NCBI RefSeq assembly: GCF_014930365.1
Contig: NZ_JABXWI010000011.1
Coordinates: 150,193 to 214,192 of the forward strand
Length of the DNA: 64,000 nt
Direction: 5' to 3'
DNA from: Streptomyces caniscabiei
GTDB lineage: Bacteria > Actinomycetota > Actinomycetes > Streptomycetales > Streptomycetaceae
This document shows positions 34,824 through 47,906 of this stretch, piece by piece. Under the pieces are notes generated by a model. It was not told where the DNA came from, made no database searches, and worked only from the letters and a program-made list of their open reading frames with translations. The translations under genes were made by a program, and so were the position numbers. Each line of letters starts with the position of its first letter. Positions within the stretch are counted from its first letter, which is position 1.

Positions 34824-35863
34824 GTAAGGGTCCTCCCACTCGCCTCGTACGTCCCCGACGCTACCGCGAGCAGCCGGGCGGCCTTCAGCTCGGTCTCGCG
34901 CCATTCCGCCTCGGGGTCCGACCCCCAGGTGATGCCCGCGCCGGTGCCGAAGCGCAGCTCGCCCGCCGCGCGGTCGATCCAGAAGGTGCGGATGCCGACG
35001 GCCAGCTCCGCGGTGTCCCGGTCGGCGTCGACCCAGCCGACGCCGCCGCAGTACGGGCCCCGCGGGGCGGTCTCCAGGGCGTCGATGATCCGCAGGGCGC
35101 TCGACTTGGGCGCCCCGGTGACGGAGCCGGGCGGGAAGGCGGCGGCGAGCAGTCCGGGCCAGCCGGTGCCGTCCCGCAGCTCACCGCGCACCGTCGACAC
35201 CAGGTGGACCAGCCCCGGATGCTTCTCGACGACGCACAGGTCGGGCACGGTCACCGACCCGGTGGCGCAGACCTGTCCGATGTCGTTGCGGACCAGGTCG
35301 ACGATCATCACGTTCTCGGCGTAGTCCTTCTCCAGCAGGTCCGCCTCGGTGCGTCCGGTGCCCTTGATCGGTCCCGAGGCGACGATCCGGCCGTCGCGGC
35401 GCAGGAACAGCTCCGGGGAGGCGGTGGCGATCTCGACGCCGTGATCCGGGAGGCGAATCGTTCCTGCAAAGGGGGCCGGGTTCCCGCGGGCCAGCAGCGC
35501 GGTCAGGGCGTCCACGTCGGCGTCCGGCGCGACGGGCGCGGACAGCACCCGGCAGAGGTTCGCCTGGTACACCTCGCCGGCGGCGATGTGCTCGCGGATC
35601 CGGCGTACGCCCGCCGTGTACGCGGTGCGGTCGAGCGAGGACGTCCAGTCGTCGGGGCGCGGCCCGCGCCACTTCCCCGGCACGGGGGCGGGCGCGGGCT
35701 CGCGACGTACGTCACTGAAGCGCGCGCACACCAGACCACCCTCGTAGTCCGCGCACACGGCCCAGAAGCCGGAGGAGTCCAGGGCGGCGGCGTCGCTGGT
35801 CACATCGGTGAGACCGGTGGCCACGAGGTTGCCGAAGCGAGCGAGCGGAGGGAGGTCGGGCAC
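34820..35863 (-). CDS. pabB: Aminodeoxychorismate synthase component I (chorismate-binding)
   Basis: The product is 347 residues from GTG 35863. The chorismate-binding core is complete: ASPELFLRRDGRI, then GPIKGTGRTEADLLEKDYAENVMIVDLVRNDIGQV, then PPGSVTGAPKSSALRIIDALE and GPYCGGVGWV. The PIKGT lysine is the residue that marks aminodeoxychorismate synthase rather than anthranilate synthase (PIAGT). It is shorter than E. coli PabB because the N-terminal domain is reduced. No glutamine amidotransferase gene is next to it; the partner must be elsewhere, or free ammonia may be used. It is coupled to pabC. Confidence 0.88.
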   Translation of the reverse strand: MPDLPPLARFGNLVATGLTDVTSDAAALDSSGFWAVCADYEGGLVCARFSDVRREPAPAPVPGKWRGPRPDDWTSSLDRTAYTAGVRRIREHIAAGEVYQANLCRVLSAPVAPDADVDALTALLARGNPAPFAGTIRLPDHGVEIATASPELFLRRDGRIVASGPIKGTGRTEADLLEKDYAENVMIVDLVRNDIGQVCATGSVTVPDLCVVEKHPGLVHLVSTVRGELRDGTGWPGLLAAAFPPGSVTGAPKSSALRIIDALETAPRGPYCGGVGWVDADRDTAELAVGIRTFWIDRAAGELRFGTGAGITWGSDPEAEWRETELKAARLLAVASGTYEASGRTLT

Positions 35864-36020
35864 GCAGTCGAGTCTAGGACGGGTGCCCCGCGGGCGGGCC
35901 CGGCCGGGTCCCGGACTGGACGCACCGCAGCACGCTGCACAAACGCGTTTTTGTACTGGCACCGGAATCCGCTAGAGTTCAACTCGTCGCCGGGACGCGT
36001 AAGCGCAACGGAAACGACAA

Positions 36021-36093
36021 GCGGACGTAGCTCAGTTGGTAGAGCGCAACCTTGCCAAGGTTGAGGTCGCCAGTTCGAACCTGGTCGTCCGCT
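36021..36093 (+). tRNA. tRNA-Gly (anticodon GCC)
   Basis: A 73-nt cloverleaf starts GCGGACGTAGCTCAG. The anticodon loop TTGCCAA gives GCC, the T arm has AGTTCGAACC and the acceptor GCGGACG/CGTCCGC is perfect. It is the first gene of a five-tRNA cluster and has no encoded CCA. Confidence 0.97.
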
Positions 36094-36133
36094 CGCAGGA
36101 ACGTGGGGGATCTTCCCGACCCCCCGCACTCCT

Positions 36134-36207
36134 GGTGGAGTGGCCGAGAGGCGAGGCAACGGCCTGCAAAGCCGTCTACACGGGTTCAAATCCCGTCTCC
36201 ACCTCCA
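36134..36207 (+). tRNA. tRNA-Cys (anticodon GCA)
   Basis: The acceptor GGTGGAG/CTCCACC is followed by discriminator T and an encoded CCA. The anticodon loop CTGCAAA gives GCA. It is the only tRNA in the cluster with an encoded CCA. Confidence 0.97.
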
Positions 36208-36208
36208 A

Positions 36209-36280
36209 GGACGATTAGCTCAGCGGGAGAGCGCTTCCCTGACACGGAAGAGGTCACTGGTTCAATCCCAGTATCGTCCA
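36209..36280 (+). tRNA. tRNA-Val (anticodon GAC), copy 1
   Basis: A 72-nt tRNA starts GGACGATTAGCTCAG. The anticodon loop CTGACAC gives GAC and the acceptor is GGACGAT/ATCGTCC with discriminator A. It begins two bases after the tRNA-Cys. Confidence 0.97.
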
Positions 36281-36320
36281 CTGAGGCCTGACGGCTTCTG
36301 GAGCCGTACGGCTTCACCCC

Positions 36321-36392
36321 GCGCGATTAGCTCAGCGGGAGAGCGCTTCCCTGACACGGAAGAGGTCACTGGTTCAATCCCAGTATCGCGCA
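36321..36392 (+). tRNA. tRNA-Val (anticodon GAC), copy 2 with variant acceptor stem
   Basis: The body is identical to copy 1, but the acceptor stem is GCGCGAT/ATCGCGC. Two positions on the 5' strand changed and both are compensated on the 3' strand, so pairing is kept. Confidence 0.97.
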
Positions 36393-36426
36393 CGCAAGAT
36401 CCACAGCTCCCGGGCTGTGATCCCTA

Positions 36427-36498
36427 GGACGATTAGCTCAGCGGGAGAGCGCTTCCCTGACACGGAAGAGGTCACTGGTTCAATCCCAGTATCGTCCA
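36427..36498 (+). tRNA. tRNA-Val (anticodon GAC), copy 3
   Basis: Identical to copy 1, with acceptor GGACGAT/ATCGTCC. It is the last gene of the cluster and is followed at once by a strong hairpin. Confidence 0.97.
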
Positions 36499-36507
36499 CA
36501 CGCACCG

Positions 36508-36538
36508 AGCCCCCGGCCGTCTCGTACGGCCGGGGGCT
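36508..36538 (+). terminator. Terminator of the tRNA cluster
   Basis: A perfect 13-bp stem (AGCCCCCGGCCGT and complement) with loop CTCGT starts ten bases after the last tRNA-Val. A short TTC follows rather than a U tract. Confidence 0.85.
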
Positions 36539-36578
36539 TCGTCGTGTGAGCGGAGGGCGCGGGTGCGCCCCGCGCGCC

Positions 36579-36896
36579 TCAGCTGGAGAAGAGCATGTGG
36601 CCGAAGCCTCGGTTGTGGTGACCCCCGTGGTGGCCGCCGTGGTGCCCGCCTTGGTGACCGCCGTGCGGGGCACCCCAGGCCGGGGCGTTGTGGCCGCCGC
36701 CCGCCGGGTACTGCGGGGCGGCCGGCGGCGGGGGCACGCCGGGGCCGCCGGCCCACTGGCCCTCCAGGCGGGTCAGGGCCTCCAGCTCGCCGTAGTCGAG
36801 GAAGATCCCGCGGCAGCCGCTGCACTGCTCGATCTGTACGCCACTGCGGTTGTAGGTGTGCATCGGCGCATGGCACTTCGGACACTGCATGTGCAT
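36579..36896 (-). CDS. TFIIB-type zinc-ribbon protein with His/Gly-rich tail
   Basis: The product is 105 residues from ATG 36896 (MHMQCPKCHAPMHTYNRSG); a TTG four codons upstream is directly abutted by GAGGAG and may be used instead. A zf-TFIIB ribbon (CPKC and CSGC about 20 residues apart) is followed by GIFLDYGELEALTRLE, the usual end of that domain. The rest is Pro/Gly/His-rich, with GGHQGGHHGGHHGGHHNRG, which could bind metal ions. Function is unknown; the family is common next to unrelated genes. Confidence 0.85.
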   Translation of the reverse strand: MHMQCPKCHAPMHTYNRSGVQIEQCSGCRGIFLDYGELEALTRLEGQWAGGPGVPPPPAAPQYPAGGGHNAPAWGAPHGGHQGGHHGGHHGGHHNRGFGHMLFSS

Positions 36897-36977
36897 GGTT
36901 CGGCTCAACTCCTCGCCGTTCGGTCCTGCTTCGCGTTACGCCTGGACAGACACTGTCCGGCGACGGTCGGTTGCACC

Positions 36978-37928
36978 CTACTTCGGGAAAGGCCCCACCA
37001 ACTCCGGCGGGATGCTTCCCATTCGGTCACATGCGTCCACAACGGACTGCTGCGCTTCGTCGAGAGGGTGTCCGGCGGTGGTGGACTTCGCGATCGCCAG
37101 GGCCGCGGTCTGCACGGTGAGTGCGCGGGCCACTACGTCCAGTTGCGGCCAGGGGTCGCCGTGTACGGGTACCGCTGGGCCGCCCGCCCTCCGGTACGCG
37201 GTGAGGAAGCGGATCCATTCGTCGGGGTGCAGCAGGCCGCAGGCGTACCAGGCGGCCGGGCGGGCGAGATCCCAGGCGGGGACGCCCACCCCGAGGTCGT
37301 CGACGTCGATGAGGCGCCAGGGGCCGGTGGTCGCGGGGTGGCGGACCAGTTGGCCGAGGTGCAGATCGCCGTGGCAGACGGTGGTCGTGTCCGGCATGGG
37401 GGCCTCGGACCTGGCCCAGGCGGGGAGGGTGCGCCAGGCGCGGAGTATCGAGGCCGTGGCGGGGTGGTCGGGTGCCGCGGCTTCGAGGCGGGCGACAGCG
37501 CGGGCGGCCTTGGCCGGGCCGCGCATGGGCGGCAGACCCGGGGGCGGGGTCTGCCGGTGGAGGCGGGCCAGGAGGGTGGCGGCCTCCTCCCAGGGGGCGG
37601 CCTCCGGGGTGTCGGGGTCGACCGGGGTGCCGTACGGCCAGAACGTGACGAGGCGGCCGTGGAGCGGGGTGGGCGTGGTGTCGAGGGGTGCCAGGAGGAT
37701 CTCGGGGTGGGACACGGCGACGGTCAGGCGGAGCGCCAGCCGGGTGGGGTCCGTGCCGGGAGCGTGCGCCTTGGCGACCGTGTCCGCGTGGCGGACGACC
37801 GTGCCGTCGGCGCGTTCGGCCAGGACCGTGTCGGGGTGGGCGCAGGGAGTGGGTCCGGGGTGAGCCGTGCCGCGTAGTTTCGCCTTGAGGGCGGGGAGGA
37901 CGGCGGGGTCGGCTGTGTCGGTGGTCAT
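36978..37928 (-). CDS. APH-family phosphotransferase
   Basis: This 316-residue protein belongs to the aminoglycoside phosphotransferase/choline kinase fold. The catalytic loop is VCHGDLHLGQLVRH near residue 190, with the Asp and the following residues as in Brenner's motif, and the metal-binding DFG-equivalent is WRLIDVDDLGVGVPAWDLAR. The N-terminal lobe carries VLAERADGTVVRHADTVAKAHAPG, which includes a possible ATP-contacting lysine. The family covers antibiotic kinases, sugar and homoserine kinases, and many proteins of unknown substrate, so resistance should not be assumed. ATG 37928. Confidence 0.85.
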   Translation of the reverse strand: MTTDTADPAVLPALKAKLRGTAHPGPTPCAHPDTVLAERADGTVVRHADTVAKAHAPGTDPTRLALRLTVAVSHPEILLAPLDTTPTPLHGRLVTFWPYGTPVDPDTPEAAPWEEAATLLARLHRQTPPPGLPPMRGPAKAARAVARLEAAAPDHPATASILRAWRTLPAWARSEAPMPDTTTVCHGDLHLGQLVRHPATTGPWRLIDVDDLGVGVPAWDLARPAAWYACGLLHPDEWIRFLTAYRRAGGPAVPVHGDPWPQLDVVARALTVQTAALAIAKSTTAGHPLDEAQQSVVDACDRMGSIPPELVGPFPK

Positions 37929-38121
37929 GGGTCCCCCTGCGTGGGCGTACGGCCGGTGTCGTACGGCGCTGGCGTCGAGCCTACGTTTCGGGTGCGCCTC
38001 CCTGCGGGGTGGACCTGGGGATGTTCCGCTGCTCGGCGGTCACGAGGTGCCGCCCGCGCCCACCCGTGCCGCCCCGGCGGCACGACTGCCCGCAGTGGGG
38101 GAGGGCCGATCGGGCACGACA

Positions 38122-38153
38122 ACGCCCGCGCAGCTCCCCAGCTGCGCGGGCGT
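38122..38153. terminator. Strong hairpin in the gap before a small membrane gene
   Basis: A perfect 14-bp stem (ACGCCCGCGCAGCT and complement) with loop CCCC is followed by TCTATTTG on the plus strand. It lies 90 bases past the stop of the minus-strand 66-residue gene and probably terminates it. Confidence 0.75.
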
Positions 38154-38243
38154 CTATTTGCCGTCCGCCGCACCCCCGTCCCCACGGGGTTTCATGGATG
38201 GATGTCCCCGCCCGGACCGCTCTTCCGGGCCTGGGGTCGCCGC

Positions 38244-38444
38244 TCAGCGCCCCAGCATCACACCCACGGACGACGCCTGTGTGACCACTGCTTCCCAGCC
38301 GCCGAAGGCGTACACGAGCAGGGCCGCCAGAGGGAGGACCATCGCGGTCGCGACCAAGGGGTGGCGACGACCCGAACGGCGGTCGGCGGTGAACGTCCTG
38401 CGCTCCCGTGTGCGGATCGCGGGCCGCGGTGCCGTGTGGGCCAT
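38244..38444 (-). CDS. Small single-pass membrane protein (66 residues)
   Basis: ATG 38444 is preceded by AGAGGAGGGACC, a near-perfect ribosome-binding site, so the 66-residue reading is preferred over a longer 99-residue one. A very basic N-terminus (RPAIRTRERRTFTADRRSGRR) is followed by one TM helix (LVATAMVLPLAALLVYAFGG) and a short polar end. Nothing is known of its role. Confidence 0.75.
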   Translation of the reverse strand: MAHTAPRPAIRTRERRTFTADRRSGRRHPLVATAMVLPLAALLVYAFGGWEAVVTQASSVGVMLGR

Positions 38445-38700
38445 GGTCCCTCCTCTGACCTTCTTGTCGGTCTTGCGTTGTCGTTGGCAGCGGCGGGTGC
38501 CTGACCTCGGGGGACGAGTGCTGCACCCGCCGCTTGACCTCAAATCTAGGCGCGCGGCGAGTGTGGGTCGTCATGCCCTCGTACCGATTGGCGGGCCTCC
38601 CCGAGGATGAGCGGTGACCTGCGGCGTACTCCCCAGGGTGGAGACGGGGTCCTAGGTCTCGGGGTCTTCCCCGAGGGGACGTCCGGTCTGCCCCCTGTTG

Positions 38701-38940
38701 TCAGGCCGTTCGCTCCGAGCCGTCCTCACGGGGCACCGGCAGTTCGACGAGAGCCAGGACCCTGTTCGCCATGAACCTGGCCGTCCGTACGACCGAGCCG
38801 TTACGCGTGACTTCGCTCACTTCCACTACGCCTCGGCGCACCGCCGTCTCCACCCGGCGGCCCGCCCTGCTCGCGATCACCTCGTAGGTGCGCGTCGTGT
38901 CCCCGGCGTCGACGACTATCTCCACGCGGTCACCCTTCAC
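38701..38940 (-). CDS. Hypothetical 79-residue basic protein
   Basis: GTG 38940 (VKGDRVEIVVDAGDTTRTYEV) with AAGGGGG nine bases upstream gives 79 residues. A longer frame to 39036 adds an unlikely Gly-rich stretch. The chain alternates short beta-like segments (VEIVVDAG, YEVIASRAG, VVEVSEVT) and is moderately basic. I know of no family. The region immediately upstream separates it from the divergent kinase gene. Confidence 0.65.
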   Translation of the reverse strand: MKGDRVEIVVDAGDTTRTYEVIASRAGRRVETAVRRGVVEVSEVTRNGSVVRTARFMANRVLALVELPVPREDGSERTA

Positions 38941-39136
38941 GGGTTCAATCCCCCTTCTGTGGTGGGTGGTTGGGATCACAGGCAGCCCAACACCGGCCCG
39001 AACTCCTGTTCCCTGACCACCCCTCAAGTTTCCCACCCGGCACTGACAATCGATCGGGTCGTGAGGGCGCGGCCTCTGCGCACGCCCGGCCGTGGAAACG
39101 TAAGCTGTGGCTCGTCAGACGGAACGGGCAGCGGGG

Positions 39137-40456
39137 ATGAACATGGCGATGATGCGCCTGAGGCGCGAGGACCCGCGCGTCGTCGGCTCGTTCAGGATCC
39201 ACAGACGGCTCGGCGCGGGCGGAATGGGCGTCGTCTACCTGGGCTCCGACCGGCGCGGACAGCGCGTCGCGCTCAAGGTGATCCGGCCGGATCTGGCGGA
39301 GGACCAGGAGTTCCGGTCGCGGTTCGCGCGCGAGGTGTCGGCGGCTCGGCGGATCAGGGGCGGGTGCACCGCCCGGCTGGTCGCGGCCGATCTGGAGGCG
39401 GACCGTCCGTGGTTCGCCACGCAGTACGTGCCGGGGCCCTCGCTGCACGACAAGGTCGCCGAGGAGGGGCCCATGTCGGCCGCCGACGTGGCCGCCGTCG
39501 GCGCCGCCCTTTCCGAGGGGCTCGTGGCCGTGCACGAGGCCGGGGTCGTGCACCGGGATCTGAAGCCGTCCAACATCCTGCTGTCCCCGAAGGGGCCGCG
39601 GATCATCGACTTCGGCATCGCGTGGGCGACCGGGGCCTCCACCCTGACCCATGTCGGGACGGCCGTGGGGTCGCCCGGGTTCCTCGCGCCCGAGCAGGTG
39701 CGCGGGGCCGCGGTCACACCGGCCACGGACGTCTTCTCCCTCGGGGCCACCCTCGCCTACGCGGCGACCTCCGACTCGCCCTTCGGACACGGCAGTTCGG
39801 AGGTCATGCTCTACCGGGTGGTGCACGAGGAGCCGCAGCTGCGCGGGGTGCCCGACGCGCTCGCCCCGCTCGTCCGCGCCTGCCTCGCGAAGGACCCCGA
39901 CGAGCGGCCCAGCACCCTCCAACTGTCCCTGCGGCTCAAGGAGATCGCAGCGCGCGAGGCGCAGGGGCTGGCCGATGTCCGGCCGCCCGCGCCGCGCGGC
40001 GATCCGGACCGGCCCTCGGGGCGGCTCGCGGAGCAGTACGTCGAGCAGCGGACGCTGCGGCAGCCGCCGGAGACGCGTCGGGCGCAGCCGGGTGCGGCGG
40101 GTACGCCGTCGCCCCGCACCGGGGGTGGCTCCCGGACCGGTGGGGCCGGCGGTGCGCGGACCGGGGGCGGTTCACGGCCGGGGGCGCGGCCCGCGCCCGC
40201 CCGCAACACCTCGGGGTCGGGGAAGCGGCCCGCTCCGCGCAGTGGCGCGGGGCGGTCGGGGCCCAGGACCAACGGGACGGGGCGGCGGCCCGCCAATCCC
40301 CGTTTGCTGCGGCAGCGGCTGTTCGTGTTCGTCGTGGTGACCTTGCTGGCCGCGCTCGGGATCGCCACGGCGCAGGGGTGTCAGGGGCCGCCGCGGGGGC
40401 TCGGCGGGGACGGCCTCCGGCCGGAGCGGGCGGTGGTGGAGTTGCGCGGCGACTGA
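39137..40456 (+). CDS. Membrane-anchored Ser/Thr protein kinase (PknB-like, Hanks type)
   Basis: The product is 439 residues from ATG 39137; nearby in-frame ATGs and a GTG at 39107 are alternatives. A complete Hanks kinase domain fills about residues 12-280: RLGAGGMGVVYLG (P-loop), VALKVI (Lys), VHRDLKPSNILL (catalytic loop), IDFGIAW (DFG), GSPGFLAPEQV (APE) and DVFSLGATLAY. A 100-residue Gly/Pro/Arg-rich juxtamembrane linker follows, then one TM helix (LFVFVVVTLLAALGIATA) and only about 28 external residues. It therefore has no PASTA or other sensor domain. Targets are unknown. Confidence 0.93.
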   Translation: MNMAMMRLRREDPRVVGSFRIHRRLGAGGMGVVYLGSDRRGQRVALKVIRPDLAEDQEFRSRFAREVSAARRIRGGCTARLVAADLEADRPWFATQYVPGPSLHDKVAEEGPMSAADVAAVGAALSEGLVAVHEAGVVHRDLKPSNILLSPKGPRIIDFGIAWATGASTLTHVGTAVGSPGFLAPEQVRGAAVTPATDVFSLGATLAYAATSDSPFGHGSSEVMLYRVVHEEPQLRGVPDALAPLVRACLAKDPDERPSTLQLSLRLKEIAAREAQGLADVRPPAPRGDPDRPSGRLAEQYVEQRTLRQPPETRRAQPGAAGTPSPRTGGGSRTGGAGGARTGGGSRPGARPAPARNTSGSGKRPAPRSGAGRSGPRTNGTGRRPANPRLLRQRLFVFVVVTLLAALGIATAQGCQGPPRGLGGDGLRPERAVVELRGD

Positions 40457-40543
40457 CGGACGTCGGCGACGAGGGCCACAAGAGCGACAAGATGGAGCCC
40501 GGGACCGCTTCTTGGTTGTTCACTGCGGGTCGTGGTTGATCCC

Positions 40544-40578
40544 GCAGTTCCCCGCGCCCCTTGCGGGGCTCCCGCCCC
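40544..40578. repeat. Dispersed intergenic repeat copy between kinase and trmH
   Basis: GCAGTTCCCCGCGCCCCTT at 40544-40562 is followed by CCCCTTGCGGGG and CCCCTTACGGGG mini-hairpins. It lies between the convergent kinase and methylase genes and probably doubles as their terminator. Confidence 0.75.
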
Positions 40579-41397
40579 TTACGGGGCCGGGCGGCCCGTC
40601 GCCACCGCGTAGAAGGCCACGGCCGCCGCCGCGCCCACGTTGAGGGAGTCGACTCCGTGGGCCATCGGGATGCGGACCCATTCGTCGGCGGCCACCAGGG
40701 CCTTGGTCGAGAGGCCGTCGCCCTCGGCGCCGAGCATGAGGGCCACGCGGTCCATACGGTGCGGGGCGGCCTCGTCGAGTGACTTCGCCTTCTCGTCCGG
40801 GGTGAGGGCCAGGAGCGTGAAGCCGGCGTCGCGTACTGCGTCGAGGCCCTTGGGCCAGGTGTCGAGACGGGCGTACGGGACGGAGAAGACCGCCCCCATG
40901 GAGACCTTGACGCTGCGGCGGTAGAGCGGGTCGGCGCAGTCCGGGGAGAGCAGGACCGCGTCCATGCCGAGGGCGGCGGCCGAGCGGAAGATCGCGCCGA
41001 TGTTGGTGTGGTCGTTGACCGACTCCATGATCACGACCCGGCGGGCGGCGCCCAGGAGCTGGTCGGCCGTCGGCAGGGGCTTGCGCTGCATGGAGGCGAG
41101 GGCGCCCCGGTGGACGTGGTAGCCGGTGACCTGTTCGGCCAGCTCGGGGCTGACCGCGTAGACGGGGGCCGGGAGTTCGTCGATCACGTCGCGCATGACG
41201 TCGACCCACTTGGCGGAGAGCAGCATCGAGCGCATCTCGTAGCCGGCTTCCTTGGCCCGTCTGATCACCTTCTCGCCCTCGGCGATGAACAGGCCCTCGG
41301 CGGGTTCGCGCCTGCGGCGCAGCTCCACGTCGGTCAGGCCGGTGTAGTCGCGCAGGCGCGGGTCGTCGGGGTCCTCAACGGTGATGAGATCGGCCAC
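40579..41397 (-). CDS. TrmH-family (SpoU) RNA 2'-O-methyltransferase
   Basis: The product is 272 residues from GTG 41397. The N-terminal substrate-binding part is followed by the SPOUT knot: VVIMESVNDHTNIGAIFRSAAALG (motif 1, with the catalytic Asn/Arg pair), VALMLGAEGDGLS (motif 2) and VRIPMAHGVDSLNVGAAAAVAFY (motif 3). The enzyme methylates ribose in rRNA or tRNA with SAM; homologues in thiostrepton-type producers confer resistance, but this one is a housekeeping version by sequence and place. The exact target is not known. Confidence 0.9.
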   Translation of the reverse strand: MADLITVEDPDDPRLRDYTGLTDVELRRRREPAEGLFIAEGEKVIRRAKEAGYEMRSMLLSAKWVDVMRDVIDELPAPVYAVSPELAEQVTGYHVHRGALASMQRKPLPTADQLLGAARRVVIMESVNDHTNIGAIFRSAAALGMDAVLLSPDCADPLYRRSVKVSMGAVFSVPYARLDTWPKGLDAVRDAGFTLLALTPDEKAKSLDEAAPHRMDRVALMLGAEGDGLSTKALVAADEWVRIPMAHGVDSLNVGAAAAVAFYAVATGRPAP

Positions 41398-41502
41398 AGG
41401 GTGATACTGCCTTGTCCTGGGTGTGGTGCCAACGGCTTGGGACGGGTTGGGTTACCGGTGGTTACGGTTCCGCTCCGCCAGGGTCCGGGTCGTTTCCCGG
41501 GG

Positions 41503-42735
41503 TCACTCCTCGATCCCGGGCCCCACCTTCACCACCTCGCCGATGACGATGACCGCCGGCGGCTTGACCTCCCTGGTCCGCACGGTCTCGGCGACCGTGG
41601 CGAGGGTCGCGTCGACCCGGCGCTGGGCGGCCGTGGTGCCCTCCTGGATCAGGGCGACCGGGGTGTCCGGGGACTTGCCGTTGGCCACCAGGGTCTCGGC
41701 GATCCGGCCGATCTTGTCGACGCCCATGAGGATCACCAGGGTGCCGGTGAGGCGGGCGAGGGCGGGCCAGTCCACCAGGGAGCGCTCGTCGTCGGGGGCC
41801 ACATGGCCGCTGACCACGGTGAACTCATGGGCGACGCCCCGGTGGGTGACCGGGATGCCGGCCGCGCTCGGGACGGAGATCGAGCTGGAGATGCCGGGGA
41901 CGACCGTGCAGGGGATGCCGGCCTCGGCGAGGGCCTGGAGCTCCTCCATGCCGCGGCCGAAGACGTACGGGTCACCTCCCTTGAGACGGACGACCGACTT
42001 GCCCTGCTTGGCGTGTTCGATCAGCGCGTTGTTGATGGCCTCCTGCGCCATGAAGCGGCCGTACGGGATCTTCGCCGCGTCGATCACCTCGACGTGCGGC
42101 GGGAGTTCGGCGAGGAGGTCGCGGGGGCCGAGGCGGTCGGCGATGACGACATCGGCCTCGGCGAGGAGGCGGCGGCCGCGCACGGTGATCAGGTCCGGGT
42201 CGCCGGGGCCACCGCCGACGAGGGAGACGCCGGGGGTGCGGGTGCGGTGGTGGGGGGCGACGAGGGTTCCGTCGCGCAGGCCCTCGACGACCGCGTCGCG
42301 GATGGCGGCGGTGTGGCGGGGGTCGCGGCCCTCGGCGCGGGCGGTCAGGACGGCGACGGTGACACCCTCGCTGTGACCGGTCGCCGGGGTCCAGGCGGTG
42401 GCCTCCTCGGCGCTGTCGGAGCGCACGCACCAGATGCGGTGGCGCTCCGCCTCGGCGGACGCGCGGGCGTTGGCCGCCGGGTCGGTGGTGGCGATCAGGG
42501 CGTACCAGGCCTCGGCGAGGTCGCCCTCCGCGTAGCGGCGCTTCTCCCAGGTCAGCTCGCCCGCGTCCACCATCGCCTCCACGGACGGGGTCGCCGACGG
42601 GGAGACGAGGACGATGTCGGCGCCTGCCGCGATGAGGGCGGGGAGACGGCGTTGGGCGACCTGGCCGCCGCCGATGACGACCACTCGGCGGCCGGCGAGG
42701 CGGAGGCCTACGGGGTAGGCGGGGTGTTCGGCCAT
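41503..42735 (-). CDS. Uroporphyrinogen-III C-methyltransferase fused to precorrin-2 dehydrogenase (CysG-like)
   Basis: The product is 410 residues from ATG 42735. The N-terminal domain is NAD-binding (VGLRLAGRRVVVIGGGQVAQRRL), and dehydrogenates precorrin-2 in CysG. The C-terminal domain is the SAM-dependent uroporphyrinogen-III methyltransferase: VSLVGGGPGDPDLITVRG, VVRLKGGDPYVFGRG, and VPGISSSISVPSAAGIPVTHRG. It commits uroporphyrinogen III to the cobalamin or siroheme branch. The middle Rossmann-ferrochelatase part of E. coli CysG is compressed. It follows the bluB-cobT fusion by 195 bases on the same strand, so it is probably read from that side. Confidence 0.93.
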   Translation of the reverse strand: MAEHPAYPVGLRLAGRRVVVIGGGQVAQRRLPALIAAGADIVLVSPSATPSVEAMVDAGELTWEKRRYAEGDLAEAWYALIATTDPAANARASAEAERHRIWCVRSDSAEEATAWTPATGHSEGVTVAVLTARAEGRDPRHTAAIRDAVVEGLRDGTLVAPHHRTRTPGVSLVGGGPGDPDLITVRGRRLLAEADVVIADRLGPRDLLAELPPHVEVIDAAKIPYGRFMAQEAINNALIEHAKQGKSVVRLKGGDPYVFGRGMEELQALAEAGIPCTVVPGISSSISVPSAAGIPVTHRGVAHEFTVVSGHVAPDDERSLVDWPALARLTGTLVILMGVDKIGRIAETLVANGKSPDTPVALIQEGTTAAQRRVDATLATVAETVRTREVKPPAVIVIGEVVKVGPGIEE

Positions 42736-42930
42736 GAGGGTGCGGCTCCTCGGGCTGGCGGCGTGCGAGGCGGGCCACTGCGGCTTTGGAGTAGGCCCTG
42801 ACGTGCGGATTCTAAGGGGCGGACGGGGGGTGCGGCTCAGCAGGTTCACCGGCTGGGCCGCGGGCACGGGGTGCGGGCCGGTGGGCGCGGGCACCCCACC
42901 GGTCGGTGACGCGCCCGGCGCCCGCTCCCC

Positions 42931-47556
<4,626 letters not shown>

Positions 47557-47906
47557 GCGTACCCCTCGCCCATCGGTTAGTGCCTCCATGCCAGCTGGCC
47601 CGGGAACGGCGCACCTACCGCCCCACTGCTGTGGAGAACGAGCGTGCGTGCCCAGCGGCACGTGACGACCCGCCTGCATGTCGACAAAGCCATTGAATGG
47701 CCATTGTCGCGGTCGTACCCCCGTCGCGACAGCTTGATCCGCGCCGGTCCGCTGTGGACTGCGCCACGTTGCGCGTCCTCCCCGTTTCGCTGTACCACAC
47801 ACGCCCTCAAAACGGGCGCGTTTTTAGGACATTGACCGACGAAGTGCCGGGTGTCGAAGTGCGGTACAACAGTCGGCCAGCCTACCGCGCCGGTACGACA
47901 ACCGGA
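47557..47906 (-). other. Intergenic/leader region upstream of cobT fusion
   Basis: About 350 bases on the cobT side of the cobL stop. It was read for a cobalamin riboswitch; no convincing B12-box was found. A weak hairpin (AAAACG/CGTTTT at 47809-47824) may end cobL transcription. Short frames here lack ribosome-binding sites. Confidence 0.5.

Noticed and set aside
36978..37928. Aminoglycoside resistance gene
   Set aside because: The APH fold is shared by many metabolic kinases; no residue pattern points to a drug substrate.
47557..47906. Cobalamin riboswitch before the cobT fusion
   Set aside because: I looked for a B12-box and associated stems on the minus strand and found no convincing match; a covariance search would settle it.
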